Translations under genes and position numbers: made by a program
The notes under the pieces: generated by a model
Seen by the model: the letters and a program-made list of their open reading frames with translations, nothing else
Databases searched by the model: none
What the model was told of the DNA's origin: nothing
Assembly (NCBI GenBank): GCA_964464375.1
Contig: CAYXFU010000013.1
Span: forward strand, 1 to 64,000
From: CAIOZA01 sp964464375
GTDB lineage: Bacteria; Bacteroidota; Ignavibacteria; Kapaibacteriales; UBA2268
Reading direction: 5' to 3'
Length of the DNA: 64,000 nt
Shown: one piece after another, positions 35,676-44,320 of the stretch
Layout of the letters: the number at the start of each line of letters is the position of its first letter
How positions within the stretch are numbered: the first letter of the stretch is position 1

Positions 35676-36085
35676 TAGATGAGCAAAACAATTATAAAAA
35701 AATTCAGATAGAAAATAGAGATTTTCTTGTTATAGCCAGATCTGATGAAATTTATGAAGGTAAAGGCAGACAGTTTTTCTTTGGGGATGAACATGATATG
35801 CAGCTTGCTGTGTTTAGAGTAAAGGGTACTTTGTATTGTGTTAATAATATTTGCCCTCATCGTCATCAGGATCAAATCCATAATGGAATCATTGATGATT
35901 TGAATATAGTTTGTCCTGTTCATTATTGGACATATAACCTTCAAACCGGGCAGAACATCAACCAAAAACAAGGAGTAAAAAGCCTGAATTCTTACGAGAT
36001 TTTTGAACGTGATGGTTTAGTATATCTCGAGGATCCCAAAATCGACTTACCTAAATGGCGTTCTAATCATACTGAAACACGCTAA
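35672..36085 (+). CDS. Rieske [2Fe-2S] protein, NirD-like ferredoxin
   Basis: A 137-residue single Rieske domain. The cluster ligands are in NICPHRHQ (Cys and His) and VCPVHYW (Cys and His), about 20 residues apart. There is no membrane helix and no oxygenase catalytic domain, so it is a soluble electron carrier like NirD or the small ferredoxins of dioxygenases. Its start overlaps the MBL gene by four bases and its stop touches the queG start. The partner enzyme is not obvious. Confidence 0.88.
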   Translation: MIDEQNNYKKIQIENRDFLVIARSDEIYEGKGRQFFFGDEHDMQLAVFRVKGTLYCVNNICPHRHQDQIHNGIIDDLNIVCPVHYWTYNLQTGQNINQKQGVKSLNSYEIFERDGLVYLEDPKIDLPKWRSNHTETR

Positions 36086-37033
36086 ATGTATCAAAATACT
36101 AACAAAAATATAATAAGGCAAAAACTATTAACTGGTGGGATTGATCTGGTTGGATTTGCTAAATATGACCTTCTATCTAAGCAAACCGAAAAATATAATC
36201 AATGGGTAGAATCTGGATTTCATGCTGACGTGCATTATTTAGATAAAAATATCGATAAAAGGGAAGATGTTAGATTAATTAAAGAGAATACAAAATCAGT
36301 TATTGTAGCAGGCTTAAATTATTACACTGATTTTGATTATCCGGAAAATGCATTCAAAATTTCAAGATATGCCTGGGGTACTGATTATCATTTAATTTTT
36401 AAAGATAAACTGGAAAAACTAACCGAAGAATTAGAATCATCATTACCTGGATCGGAATATAAAATATATGTCGATACCGGTCCCATTCTGGAGAAACAAT
36501 GGGCAATTTTATCTGGAATAGGATGGCAAGGGAAAAATTCATTAATATTAAATAGAAAGTTCGGCTCTTGGTTTTTCATTGGAATAATACTCACCAATTT
36601 GGATTTAGAATCTGATAAAGCTTCTAAAAATTTTTGTGGAAAATGCAGTTTGTGTATCTCAGCTTGTCCTACCAATGCTATTGTTCAACCTGGTGTGCTT
36701 GATTCTAGAAAGTGTATAAGTTATTGGAATATAGAAGCTAAGTCTAATATTGAAATACCTGAAGAAATTGCAAAAAAAAATCGAAACTGGGCTTTTGGTT
36801 GTGATATATGTCAGGATGTATGCCCATGGAATAAAAAAGTTCAAATAAGTAATATCCCTGAATTTCAACCTAGAAATAATCAGACTGAATTCATTCCTGA
36901 TGAAGTATTGAGCATGCAAAACGATTCATTTAATTCGAGATTTAAAAAATCTCCAATTAAAAGATCCAAACTTGAAGGAATAAAAAGAAATATTGTTGCA
37001 ATCCAAAATAATAGCAAAATAAGTTCAAGATAG
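36086..37033 (+). CDS. queG: Epoxyqueuosine reductase QueG
   Basis: The 315 residues comprise the cobalamin-binding N-terminal domain (GGIDLVGFAKYD, GFHADVHYL, VDTGPILEKQWAILSGIGWQ) and two [4Fe-4S] clusters in CGKCSLCISACPTNAIV (about 191-207) and CDICQDVCPWN (about 248-258). QueG reduces epoxyqueuosine to queuosine at the wobble base of GUN-anticodon tRNAs. It is shorter than forms with a C-terminal HEAT extension. It directly follows the Rieske gene. Confidence 0.95.
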   Translation: MYQNTNKNIIRQKLLTGGIDLVGFAKYDLLSKQTEKYNQWVESGFHADVHYLDKNIDKREDVRLIKENTKSVIVAGLNYYTDFDYPENAFKISRYAWGTDYHLIFKDKLEKLTEELESSLPGSEYKIYVDTGPILEKQWAILSGIGWQGKNSLILNRKFGSWFFIGIILTNLDLESDKASKNFCGKCSLCISACPTNAIVQPGVLDSRKCISYWNIEAKSNIEIPEEIAKKNRNWAFGCDICQDVCPWNKKVQISNIPEFQPRNNQTEFIPDEVLSMQNDSFNSRFKKSPIKRSKLEGIKRNIVAIQNNSKISSR

Positions 37034-37046
37034 ATTTGATAACTAA

Positions 37047-37931
37047 TTAATTAATCGCTTCAATTTCTTGCTTAACTTGTTCCATATACCACTGTGGTGT
37101 GCTTGTTGCGCCTGTTATTCCAACTTTCTCAGCTCCATTAAACCAGTCTCTGTTAATTTCTTTTATATCTTCTATAAAATATGAATTTGGATTTACAGAT
37201 TTACAAGTATTGAATAAACCCTTAGCATTTGAAGAATTGCGTCCTGCAACAAAAATCATAATATCATTACTGAGAGCATACTCTTTTAATTTATCCTCAC
37301 GTCCATAAACTGCCCTACATAATGTGTCCTTTGCCACAAAAAAATCCTTAGTATCCTCAATATGGAGAGTATTGGAAATATTCTCTTCAATTGTTGATTT
37401 TACTGCATAAAATGTGTCTTTGTCCATGGTAGTTTGAGAAATGAGAACAGTCTTTTTAGTAAAATCTACAGAACTAATAACTTCTTCAACACTTTTAACA
37501 ACTATACATTCATCATTACAAACTCCCCTTAGCCCAATTACTTCTGCATGCTCCTTTTTGCCAAATATAACTATCTGATAACCCTGTTGATGAAATTTAA
37601 TCACACGATTTTGTAGTGATGTAACCAAGGGACAAGTTGCATCGATAATTTCTAAACCTAGTTTTTTTGCAGATTCATAAGTTGAAGGTGGTTCGCCATG
37701 AGCTCTGATAAGAATCTTGGAATTTGATGGATTAATTTTTGGTAAATCATCGTAGGTTATGGTTTTAAGACCTTTTTTCTCAAGTCTGTCGGTTTCTTTG
37801 GGATTATGTATTATCTGTCCTAAAATATAAACATTATTATCTTCAATGTTGTTTAGCGTATCTTCAGCTATTTCAACAGTCCGGACTACACCCCAGCAGA
37901 ATCCTGATGATTGATCTATTGTTACAAACAT
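37047..37931 (-). CDS. ispH: 4-hydroxy-3-methylbut-2-enyl diphosphate reductase
   Basis: The last enzyme of the MEP pathway, making IPP and DMAPP; 294 residues. The three Cys ligands of its [4Fe-4S] cluster are visible: Cys12 in SGFCWGVVR, one in IIDATCPLVT (about 96-105) and one in DTLCRAVYGRE (about 196-206). VAGRNSSNAKGLF and GITGATSTPQW also fit. The N-terminus lacks the extra residues of E. coli IspH. It would feed precursors to the squalene enzymes HpnC and HpnD. It is followed 55 bases upstream by cmk on the same strand. Confidence 0.95.
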   Translation of the reverse strand: MFVTIDQSSGFCWGVVRTVEIAEDTLNNIEDNNVYILGQIIHNPKETDRLEKKGLKTITYDDLPKINPSNSKILIRAHGEPPSTYESAKKLGLEIIDATCPLVTSLQNRVIKFHQQGYQIVIFGKKEHAEVIGLRGVCNDECIVVKSVEEVISSVDFTKKTVLISQTTMDKDTFYAVKSTIEENISNTLHIEDTKDFFVAKDTLCRAVYGREDKLKEYALSNDIMIFVAGRNSSNAKGLFNTCKSVNPNSYFIEDIKEINRDWFNGAEKVGITGATSTPQWYMEQVKQEIEAIN

Positions 37932-37986
37932 AATTTCTAATTAAATTAATGAAAAATATTAGAAAATAAGACGAATTTACTCCTAA

Positions 37987-38670
37987 TTATAGTTTATTTA
38001 TATTATTAATGCAATGCAATGCCAAATTGTAAATTTGATCAGTCTGTTCCTCTATCGTAATGCTTGAGGTATCAATTTCAATAGCTCCATTCGCTTTCCT
38101 TAGAGGACTAATTTCTCGGTTGCTGTCATATTCATCTCTTTCTAAAAGCAGTTTCTTTATTTCTTTTTCATCAGCCTGCATTCCGGCTAATTTCATCTCA
38201 AGAGTTCTTCGTCGTGCTCTTGCTTCAGCAGAGGCTACCATGAAAATTTTTAAATGAGCATTCGGAAAAACAACTGTTCCAATATCTCGTCCATCCATCA
38301 CAACAGCTCCTTTTTCTCCTAGCCCTCTTTGAATTTCTACTAGCTTTTCTCTTACAATTCCATTTGCACTAACAGGGCTTACTAATTTTGTGATTTCAGG
38401 AGTTCTTATCAAGTCACTGACATCCTCATCATTTAGGTATGTTCTTTGACCTTTTACAGTATTTTCAAGCCTTATGGTTATACTATTCATAAGTCTCCCA
38501 AAATCATCGTCATTTAATTTTAAATTTTCTCTTTGAAATGCCAAAGCAGTTGCTCTATACATAGCTCCGGTATCGATATATATATAACCTAATCTTTTGG
38601 CTACTTCACGTGCGGTTGTTGATTTTCCGGAGCCTGAAGGACCATCAATAGCAATAATAATATTATTCAT
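37987..38670 (-). CDS. cmk: Cytidylate kinase
   Basis: A 227-residue P-loop kinase phosphorylating CMP and dCMP. The P-loop GPSGSGKST is at 10-18, then YIDTGAMYRA (about 31-40) binds the nucleobase, MDGRDIGTVVFP is the conserved core, and RARRRTLEM and RDEYDSNREISPLRKA complete the lid and C-terminal region. The adjacent HAD phosphatase gene ends eight bases downstream of its start on the same strand. Confidence 0.96.
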   Translation of the reverse strand: MNNIIIAIDGPSGSGKSTTAREVAKRLGYIYIDTGAMYRATALAFQRENLKLNDDDFGRLMNSITIRLENTVKGQRTYLNDEDVSDLIRTPEITKLVSPVSANGIVREKLVEIQRGLGEKGAVVMDGRDIGTVVFPNAHLKIFMVASAEARARRRTLEMKLAGMQADEKEIKKLLLERDEYDSNREISPLRKANGAIEIDTSSITIEEQTDQIYNLALHCINNINKL

Positions 38671-38678
38671 AATTAACC

Positions 38679-39380
38679 TTAAAAGTGATTGATGATAGTA
38701 GAAACTACTTTTTTATAATCGGAAAAATTATTAAAAGTATAATTTGGCTGAAAAGAGTTTAATTGATCAATACTAAAATTACCTGTAGCAGTAGAAATTA
38801 CAGGAATATTATTGTTTCTTGCGCATTCAATATCTTTGGGTGAATCTCCTAAAATTATCGTATTTCTATTATTGAATTGAATATCAAGATATTTTTCATT
38901 TGCTCTTTTGATAGCAACTTTTGGTAATAAGTTTCTATCTGCAAAATCACATCCGAATGAACCGAAGTTAAAGTAATGATCTAGACTTACAGCTTTGAGT
39001 TTAGAATATGCATTTGATCTACAGTTACCTGTCAATAAACCAATGATAACCGATTCATTATTATGAAGTTCTATGATAAGTTCTCTGATTCCCGGCAGAA
39101 CTTCAAAATTCTCTTCAATACAAAATTTTGAAAAATGAATATTTAAGTTCATCCAGAACTTTTCAATATTTTTTTCTATAATTCCAAATGGTATATTCAG
39201 ATTTTCTGAAATAAGCTGTAGAATATTCAAATCAGTCATTCCAGAAAAATCAGGGATGCTTGTGTCAGGAACTTCCATAGACAAATATTCTTCCAGAAAA
39301 TCAATAAATACTTTCTTACCAAGCTTATTATTGAATGTAAGAATTGTACCATCTATATCGAATAGAACAAGAATTTTCAT
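38679..39380 (-). CDS. HAD-superfamily hydrolase (phosphoglycolate phosphatase-like)
   Basis: The 233 residues show all HAD motifs: LFDIDGTIL (Asp8 nucleophile, Asp10), IGLLTGNCRSNAYSKL for motif II, a Lys in LLPKVAIKRA for motif III, and LGDSPKDIECARNNNI for motif IV. The helical cap in 15-85 is of the C1 type. Phosphoglycolate phosphatase-like is the nearest subgroup; substrate cannot be assigned. It lies between cmk and the ssb pair and is preceded by the ssb terminator. Confidence 0.87.
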   Translation of the reverse strand: MKILVLFDIDGTILTFNNKLGKKVFIDFLEEYLSMEVPDTSIPDFSGMTDLNILQLISENLNIPFGIIEKNIEKFWMNLNIHFSKFCIEENFEVLPGIRELIIELHNNESVIIGLLTGNCRSNAYSKLKAVSLDHYFNFGSFGCDFADRNLLPKVAIKRANEKYLDIQFNNRNTIILGDSPKDIECARNNNIPVISTATGNFSIDQLNSFQPNYTFNNFSDYKKVVSTIINHF

Positions 39381-39394
39381 TTTTTAATAATATA

Positions 39395-39427
39395 AAAAAG
39401 GGCTATCTAAATTTTCAGATTAGCCCT
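39395..39427 (-). terminator. Terminator downstream of the first ssb gene
   Basis: GGGCTATCT (39401-39409) and AGATTAGCCC (39418-39427) pair with one bulged base; on the minus strand the stem is followed by a T-run (39400 down to 39395), 22 bases after the stop codon at 39449. Confidence 0.75.
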
Positions 39428-39448
39428 GAGTTTTAAATATGATTCAAA

Positions 39449-39868
39449 TTAGAATGGGATATCATCATCATCTGTTGAAGATACTGTATCTTCTGAAACA
39501 GTTTTTTCTCCAAAAGATTCCGATGAACTGTAAGGTTTTGGATCTAGCAAAATAAGATCACGAGCTATTACTTCTGTGCGATAGTGAGTTACGCCATCTT
39601 TTTCATAACTGCGTGTTTGGTTTTTACCTTCAATTAGGATTTTGCTGCCTTTTTTTATATATTTTTGTGCTCTTTCTGCTAGAAAATCCCACATTACAAC
39701 ATTATGCCATTCTGTAGTTTCTTTCCATTCACCTGTTGACTTATCCTTGTATCTCTCAGATGTTGCTAAACTAATCTTACACACCTGTGATCCAGAAGGA
39801 ATCGTCTTGATTTCCGGTTCCTGACCTACATTACCAATTAAAAGAACTTTGTTCATACTATTTGCCAT
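39449..39868 (-). CDS. ssb: Single-stranded DNA-binding protein (canonical)
   Basis: A 139-residue OB-fold protein: MNKVLLIGNVGQEPEIKTIP, ETTEWHNVVMWDFLAERAQK and KKGSKILIEGKNQTRSYEKD are the expected blocks, followed by a short acidic linker and the tip DDDIPF. That tip recruits replication and repair enzymes, so this is the principal SSB. The start MANS is supported by GGAGA eight bases upstream. A second SSB gene lies 37 bases upstream on the same strand. Confidence 0.95.
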   Translation of the reverse strand: MANSMNKVLLIGNVGQEPEIKTIPSGSQVCKISLATSERYKDKSTGEWKETTEWHNVVMWDFLAERAQKYIKKGSKILIEGKNQTRSYEKDGVTHYRTEVIARDLILLDPKPYSSSESFGEKTVSEDTVSSTDDDDIPF

Positions 39869-39905
39869 GGTTTCTCCATTTTCGATATTTATTTAAAAAG
39901 GTTAG

Positions 39906-40364
39906 TTATTTGACTTCGTCAGTTAGATGTGTGTCGAAAACATCTTCAGCCGTTAAAAATTCATCTGATAAAAATTCAGATTCAAATGCTTCATTAAATA
40001 CTTCTTCATTTATTGAAACTCCATCCTTCATTTTACGTTCGAGTATAATCATATTCTGAGCAATAATTTCGGTAAAATGCTTTTTTTGTCCATCTTTTTC
40101 AAAAGTTCTGGTGCGAATTTTACCTTCCACAAAAATTCTATCACTTTTTTTCAATAATTGAGCGGCTATTTCAGCTAATCTATCCCACAAAACCACACTA
40201 TGCCAATCAGTCACTTCCTGCCATTCATTACGTTTATTCTTGTACGTTTCAGTTGTGGCTAACCTAATTGTGCAAACAGATGTTCCTTGTGGTGTTCTCC
40301 TTAATTCTGGATCCTTTCCAATATTTCCTATGAGTGTAGCCCTATTCAAGCTTCGTGCTGACAT
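39906..40364 (-). CDS. Second SSB paralogue lacking the canonical acidic tip
   Basis: The 152 residues carry a full OB fold (LNRATLIGNIGKDPELRRTP, EVTDWHSVVLWDRLAEIAAQ, KKSDRIFVEGKIRTRTFEKD) clearly related to the neighbouring SSB. The C-terminal tail is acidic but ends DVFDTHLTDEVK rather than DDDIPF, so it should not recruit the usual SSB partners in the same way. AAGGAGA lies six bases before the ATG. Tandem ssb genes could make mixed oligomers, or one may serve a special process such as transformation. Confidence 0.9.
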   Translation of the reverse strand: MSARSLNRATLIGNIGKDPELRRTPQGTSVCTIRLATTETYKNKRNEWQEVTDWHSVVLWDRLAEIAAQLLKKSDRIFVEGKIRTRTFEKDGQKKHFTEIIAQNMIILERKMKDGVSINEEVFNEAFESEFLSDEFLTAEDVFDTHLTDEVK

Positions 40365-40424
40365 TAATTCTCTCCTTAGTATTATTAACTTTGCTTGGCT
40401 TCAATCAACAACCAACCTAAAATT

Positions 40425-40432
40425 CAAAAGTA
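40425..40432 (-). promoter_or_regulatory. Possible -7 element of the tandem ssb genes
   Basis: The minus strand reads TACTTTTG, a TAnnTTTG match, 60 bases before the start codon at 40364. Confidence 0.3.
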
Positions 40433-40440
40433 TAGACGAA

Positions 40441-40469
40441 GTTTCAAATAAATATTATTTATTTGAAAC
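40441..40469. terminator. Perfect 13-bp AT-rich hairpin between the DUF1207-like gene and ssb
   Basis: GTTTCAAATAAAT (40441-40453) and ATTTATTTGAAAC (40457-40469) form a perfect 13-bp stem around ATT, 17 bases past the stop codon of the gene at 40486. It lacks a GC-rich stem and a flanking T-run, so it may be a terminator or an operator for the ssb promoter. Confidence 0.45.
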
Positions 40470-40485
40470 TAACCTAAGCGTAATA

Positions 40486-41301
40486 TTACCAATGCATAAC
40501 TTGAAAGCCAATTCCGGGATAATTATCTAATTCATTATAAAATTCACCATGTATGCTTCTCCCAGAAAAATAGTATGCTCCAACGAAAATTCCATAATGA
40601 GAACTAGTATAAAAAGTTAATCCTGCTTGTATCGCATTTTGGGAAGCATATTTTCCATCAACTCCGACTAATTTAAAATCATAACCCATTGTTATCGCCA
40701 ACCATGGATTTATTCTGTAATCATACTCGATTCCCAGTTGTGGTATAAATGGATCGGGAGCTTTAGGCTTAGTCGAAAAAACGTAATTAACTCCCAGATA
40801 ATATCGAAAATCTTTATAGTAATTCGCAAATGTGATATCCAAAAACTCTCTTGAATATACAAAAGGTTCTTTAAGGAATTTATTCTCAAAAGTATATCCA
40901 TCCACTAAATGAGATGATATATGAGCCAATCTGACTCTTGCTGTAGCTCTCTCAGATATGAAATTTAAATTCATAGAATAATTTACGCCAAAATAATAGT
41001 CCGATGTCTCAACAGGAAATTTGAAATTTCCCTCTGATCTAAGTCTTGTATATGTGAAAAAATCAGCACCTATTGCCGCTATACTGCCCGCACAAGGGAA
41101 ACTCATTAAGTCAAACGTTGTACCTATATCAAGTCTTAATCTCTTATCTTTAAAATCGCCAATTGAACCGATTCGTCCTTCGTAAGGATTCGCAATTAAT
41201 GGTTTAAATAGCAATCCATCATCGCCAAATAGGTTAAAAGAAAAAATATAAATTAAAACAATTATATTAGGGAATATTTTAAAGTTTCTATAAAGTTTCA
41301 T
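40486..41301 (-). CDS. DUF1207-like outer-membrane protein
   Basis: About 271 residues with a signal peptide (IFPNIIVLIYIFSFNLFG) and a body of alternating aromatic strands. LIANPYEGRIGSIGDF near the start and RVRLAHISSHLVDGY near 135 resemble the conserved blocks of the DUF1207 family, which are predicted beta-barrels; it ends in an aromatic residue (VMHW), typical of barrels. ATG 41301 is preferred to ATG 41310, since AGGA sits nine bases before it. Function unknown. Confidence 0.65.
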   Translation of the reverse strand: MKLYRNFKIFPNIIVLIYIFSFNLFGDDGLLFKPLIANPYEGRIGSIGDFKDKRLRLDIGTTFDLMSFPCAGSIAAIGADFFTYTRLRSEGNFKFPVETSDYYFGVNYSMNLNFISERATARVRLAHISSHLVDGYTFENKFLKEPFVYSREFLDITFANYYKDFRYYLGVNYVFSTKPKAPDPFIPQLGIEYDYRINPWLAITMGYDFKLVGVDGKYASQNAIQAGLTFYTSSHYGIFVGAYYFSGRSIHGEFYNELDNYPGIGFQVMHW

Positions 41302-41356
41302 CAGGACCATTCCTAAAAGTTATGTTATTATTTATTTTAATCAAATATTGTTCGTG

Positions 41357-41364
41357 CAAATATA
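41357..41364 (-). promoter_or_regulatory. Possible -7 element of the DUF1207-like gene
   Basis: The minus strand reads TATATTTG, matching TAnnTTTG, 55 bases before the preferred start at 41301. Confidence 0.35.
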
Positions 41365-41418
41365 CATTATTTCTTATTTTTTTCTTATTTTCGATTTTCC
41401 TTTTATAATAAATTTATA

Positions 41419-42726
41419 ATGATTAGTACAAAGAAAGAAAGAATTGGCTGGTATTTTTACGATTTTGCCAATTCAGCATTCTATACAACAGTTATTACTG
41501 TATTTATTGGTCCATATTTGACTGATATTGCACAAAAAGCCGCTGATTTGTCTGGAAACCTGCATGTTTTAGGTATTCCAATTTATTATGGCTCATTATT
41601 CGCCTATGTTATAGCCTTGTCTGTCATTCTTCAAACACTATTTTTGCCTTTATTTGGTGCCGTAGCCGATTCAAAAGGTAACAAAAAAAGCCTACTTTTC
41701 ATCTTTGCATTTCTTGGTTCATTTTCAACAATGGCATTATTTTTCGTAAGCGGAAGTGATTATGTCCTTTGTAGCATATTGTTAATTATCTCGAATCTCA
41801 GTTTCGGAATCTCTGTTGTTATGTATAATTCATACCTCAACGATATTGCCGAACCCGATAGGAGGGATGCAGTCTCATCTATCGGTTGGGCGATTGGGTA
41901 CGTTGGTGGTGGATTACTCCTAGGATTGAATCTCTTGTTGTTTACTATGAGAGATAACCTTGGTATCCCAACCGGTATGGCAATTAGGATCATCCTATGC
42001 TCAGCTGGTGCCTGGTGGGCAATATTTTCTCTAATTCCTCTACTGACTCTAAAGAGTAGAAAACCTTTAATAATATCGAAAAATGTTTCTTTTACTGCAC
42101 CATTTAAAAAGTTAATTGAAACTATTAAAAACTCAAAAAAATATCCGCAATCATTATTGTTTTTAGCGGCTTATTTGTTCTATAATGACGGCATTCAATC
42201 TGTAATCGCCATCTCATCTGTCTTTGCAGCAAAAGAGATTCATCTTAGCATGGATATCCTTACAATTGTTATATTGATTGTTCAGTTTGTAGCTATCATT
42301 GGTGCATTATTCTTTAATTTTCTTTCTAAAAAATATGGATCAAGAAATTCTATTATGTTTTCATTAGTTCTTTGGATTGCTGTAGTTGTCTATGCTTTTG
42401 GATTTCTTCATACACAAAATGAATTTATCGTATTAGCAATGGTAATTGGTTTAGTTCTTGGTGGCTCCCAGGCTCTAAGCCGTTCACTTTTCTCACTTAT
42501 CATACCCAAAGGTATGGAAGCCGAATATTATAGTTTATATGAAGTTAGTGAAAGGGGAACCAGTTGGATGGGCCCGATTCTATTTGGATTATCCCTCCAA
42601 TTTACTCAATCTTACAGAATTGCAATTCTTTCTTTAATTGTATTCTTTGTTATTGGATTAATTCTACTCTCTAAATTCAATTTAAATAAGGCTTTATTTA
42701 AAATCAATAACGATGGTGTTCAATGA
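41419..42726 (+). CDS. MFS transporter, UMF1 (Atg22-like) family
   Basis: A 435-residue permease with 12 predicted helices. The opening ERIGWYFYDFANSAFYTTVI is the UMF1/Atg22-like signature, and YNDGIQSVIAISSVFAAKEI in the second half is another. In yeast Atg22 exports amino acids; bacterial members have no settled substrate. The stop overlaps the next start in ATGA, so it leads a tight four-gene operon with a small unknown protein, a GT4 glycosyltransferase and a secreted propeller. Confidence 0.87.
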   Translation: MISTKKERIGWYFYDFANSAFYTTVITVFIGPYLTDIAQKAADLSGNLHVLGIPIYYGSLFAYVIALSVILQTLFLPLFGAVADSKGNKKSLLFIFAFLGSFSTMALFFVSGSDYVLCSILLIISNLSFGISVVMYNSYLNDIAEPDRRDAVSSIGWAIGYVGGGLLLGLNLLLFTMRDNLGIPTGMAIRIILCSAGAWWAIFSLIPLLTLKSRKPLIISKNVSFTAPFKKLIETIKNSKKYPQSLLFLAAYLFYNDGIQSVIAISSVFAAKEIHLSMDILTIVILIVQFVAIIGALFFNFLSKKYGSRNSIMFSLVLWIAVVVYAFGFLHTQNEFIVLAMVIGLVLGGSQALSRSLFSLIIPKGMEAEYYSLYEVSERGTSWMGPILFGLSLQFTQSYRIAILSLIVFFVIGLILLSKFNLNKALFKINNDGVQ

Positions 42727-43130
42727 ACCTTTTGTTAATTATATCCGGTAATGCTGATAGTATTCTTAACCAACTCAATGAGGATATTAATTCATTTGAT
42801 ATAGTTAAAATCGATGAGAAGGATCTTTCCAGAAAGAGCTTGATAATCAATCTCCTGAAAGCAAAGAAATATAACAAGATTATATTTGGTACTCTTGATA
42901 TAGAATTTCAAAGATTTAATTTCTTTATAAGCATATATCTTATTCTTTCCGGATATTCAAAAGGTATCTTAGCTGATAATTATGGTAACAGTAGAAAATA
43001 TAGTCCTATTGCATTCATATTTAAAGATTTATCTCTGTTTACTTTAGAATTATTTCTTAGTTCTCTGGTTATATTATATCATTACATTAAATACCCTATT
43101 ATCAAAAGTTTATGGAAATCGAAAAGCTAA
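42723..43130 (+). CDS. Small protein of unknown function in a glycosyltransferase operon
   Basis: A 135-residue protein overlapping the MFS gene by four bases and the GT4 gene by 19. It has a Rossmann-like start (LLLIISGNADSILNQL), a hydrophobic FFISIYLILSGYSKGILAD stretch in the middle and another at the C-terminus (LELFLSSLVILYHYIKY), so it may lie against or in the membrane. I recognise no family. It might be the reduced N-terminal part of a GT-B glycosyltransferase, but nothing proves it. Confidence 0.7.
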   Translation: MNLLLIISGNADSILNQLNEDINSFDIVKIDEKDLSRKSLIINLLKAKKYNKIIFGTLDIEFQRFNFFISIYLILSGYSKGILADNYGNSRKYSPIAFIFKDLSLFTLELFLSSLVILYHYIKYPIIKSLWKSKS

Positions 43131-44320
43131 AAATATTATTTTGGCGTACTGAGTTTTACGGTGCCGTTACAACCGGTGGAGTTGCCGGAATGCACCGCGG
43201 TATGATTAATGCTTTGAATGAACTTGGTCATGAATCTGTATTTGCTACATCTGGTAGGTTGCAACTTCCTGAATATGTTAATCAATACTACATACCATAT
43301 AATAAATTATTTAGAAATTTGCCGGAAGTATTAACATTACCATATATTAACAAATCGGTTTCATCTGTAAAATCAATTATCAACAAAGAAAACCCTGACT
43401 TCTTGTTTATGCATCACCATGATTTTACTATCGGCGGAGCAAAGATTAAGCGCGATACTGGCATCCCATTTCTTCTTCACTGCGATTTTATACAACAGTG
43501 GGTGAAAAAGTACTGGGGAAAATTATACTTCCCACATCTCCTCAAATGGGCTGAAGAAATCCAATGGGAAAATGCTGATGCAATTTTTGTTATTTCTGAA
43601 GTTGCTAAAAAAATTATGTCATCAGAGTATGGTGTCAATCCTGACAAAATCGTAGTTAATCCAAATGGAGTCAATACTGATTTCTTCAAATTCTCTCCAG
43701 AAAGTCGCGATATTATCAGAAAGAAACTAGGTATCGAAAGCAAGTTCGTTAATGGATTTGCCGGAAGTTTTGGTGTTTATCATGGCATCGAGTACTTGGC
43801 TCAGGCTGTTAAATCTACCGTCAGACAACTCCCTGAAGCCATTTTCCTATTTATCGGTGATGGTGAGCTTAGAGGCAAAGTTGAGCAGATAATCAAAGAT
43901 GATAATGTTCAGAATCATGTCATTTTCACCGGGATGGTGCCTTATGAGGAAGTTCCCAAATATCTGAGTGCCTGCGATGTACTTCATTCACCTTGTATCA
44001 ATAACGAAGATAGTTCTGAATATTTCGGATCTCCTACAAAACTCTTCGAATACATGGGAATGGGTTTACCAATAGTAGCAACTTCGGTAGGTCAGCAAAC
44101 TGATGTAATTCAAGATAATTACAACGGTGTGTTGATAAATGAGAAAAATCCCGAAGAAATATCAAATGCAATCGTTAACTTACATAACAATAAAGATAAT
44201 GCAGAAAATTTAGGTAAGAACTCCAGAAGAGATGCCGTCCAAAAATGGGACTGGAAAAACAACGTAAATCGGATAATTGAGACATATAAAAAAATAAAAA
44301 TAAATCAAGGTGTGCTATGA
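43112..44320 (+). CDS. Glycosyltransferase family 4
   Basis: A 402-residue GT-B enzyme. The acceptor-side GGVAGMHRGMINALNELGHE loop lies near 22-41, and the donor domain shows NPNGVNTDFF, GSFGVYHGIEYL, FIGDGELRGKVE, and SPTKLFEYMGMGLPIVATSV, with the Glu of FEYMGMG at the nucleotide-sugar site. It would add a sugar with retention of configuration, probably to a polysaccharide or lipid intermediate. The gene overlaps both neighbours, so it belongs to the MFS operon. Confidence 0.9.
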   Translation: MEIEKLKILFWRTEFYGAVTTGGVAGMHRGMINALNELGHESVFATSGRLQLPEYVNQYYIPYNKLFRNLPEVLTLPYINKSVSSVKSIINKENPDFLFMHHHDFTIGGAKIKRDTGIPFLLHCDFIQQWVKKYWGKLYFPHLLKWAEEIQWENADAIFVISEVAKKIMSSEYGVNPDKIVVNPNGVNTDFFKFSPESRDIIRKKLGIESKFVNGFAGSFGVYHGIEYLAQAVKSTVRQLPEAIFLFIGDGELRGKVEQIIKDDNVQNHVIFTGMVPYEEVPKYLSACDVLHSPCINNEDSSEYFGSPTKLFEYMGMGLPIVATSVGQQTDVIQDNYNGVLINEKNPEEISNAIVNLHNNKDNAENLGKNSRRDAVQKWDWKNNVNRIIETYKKIKINQGVL

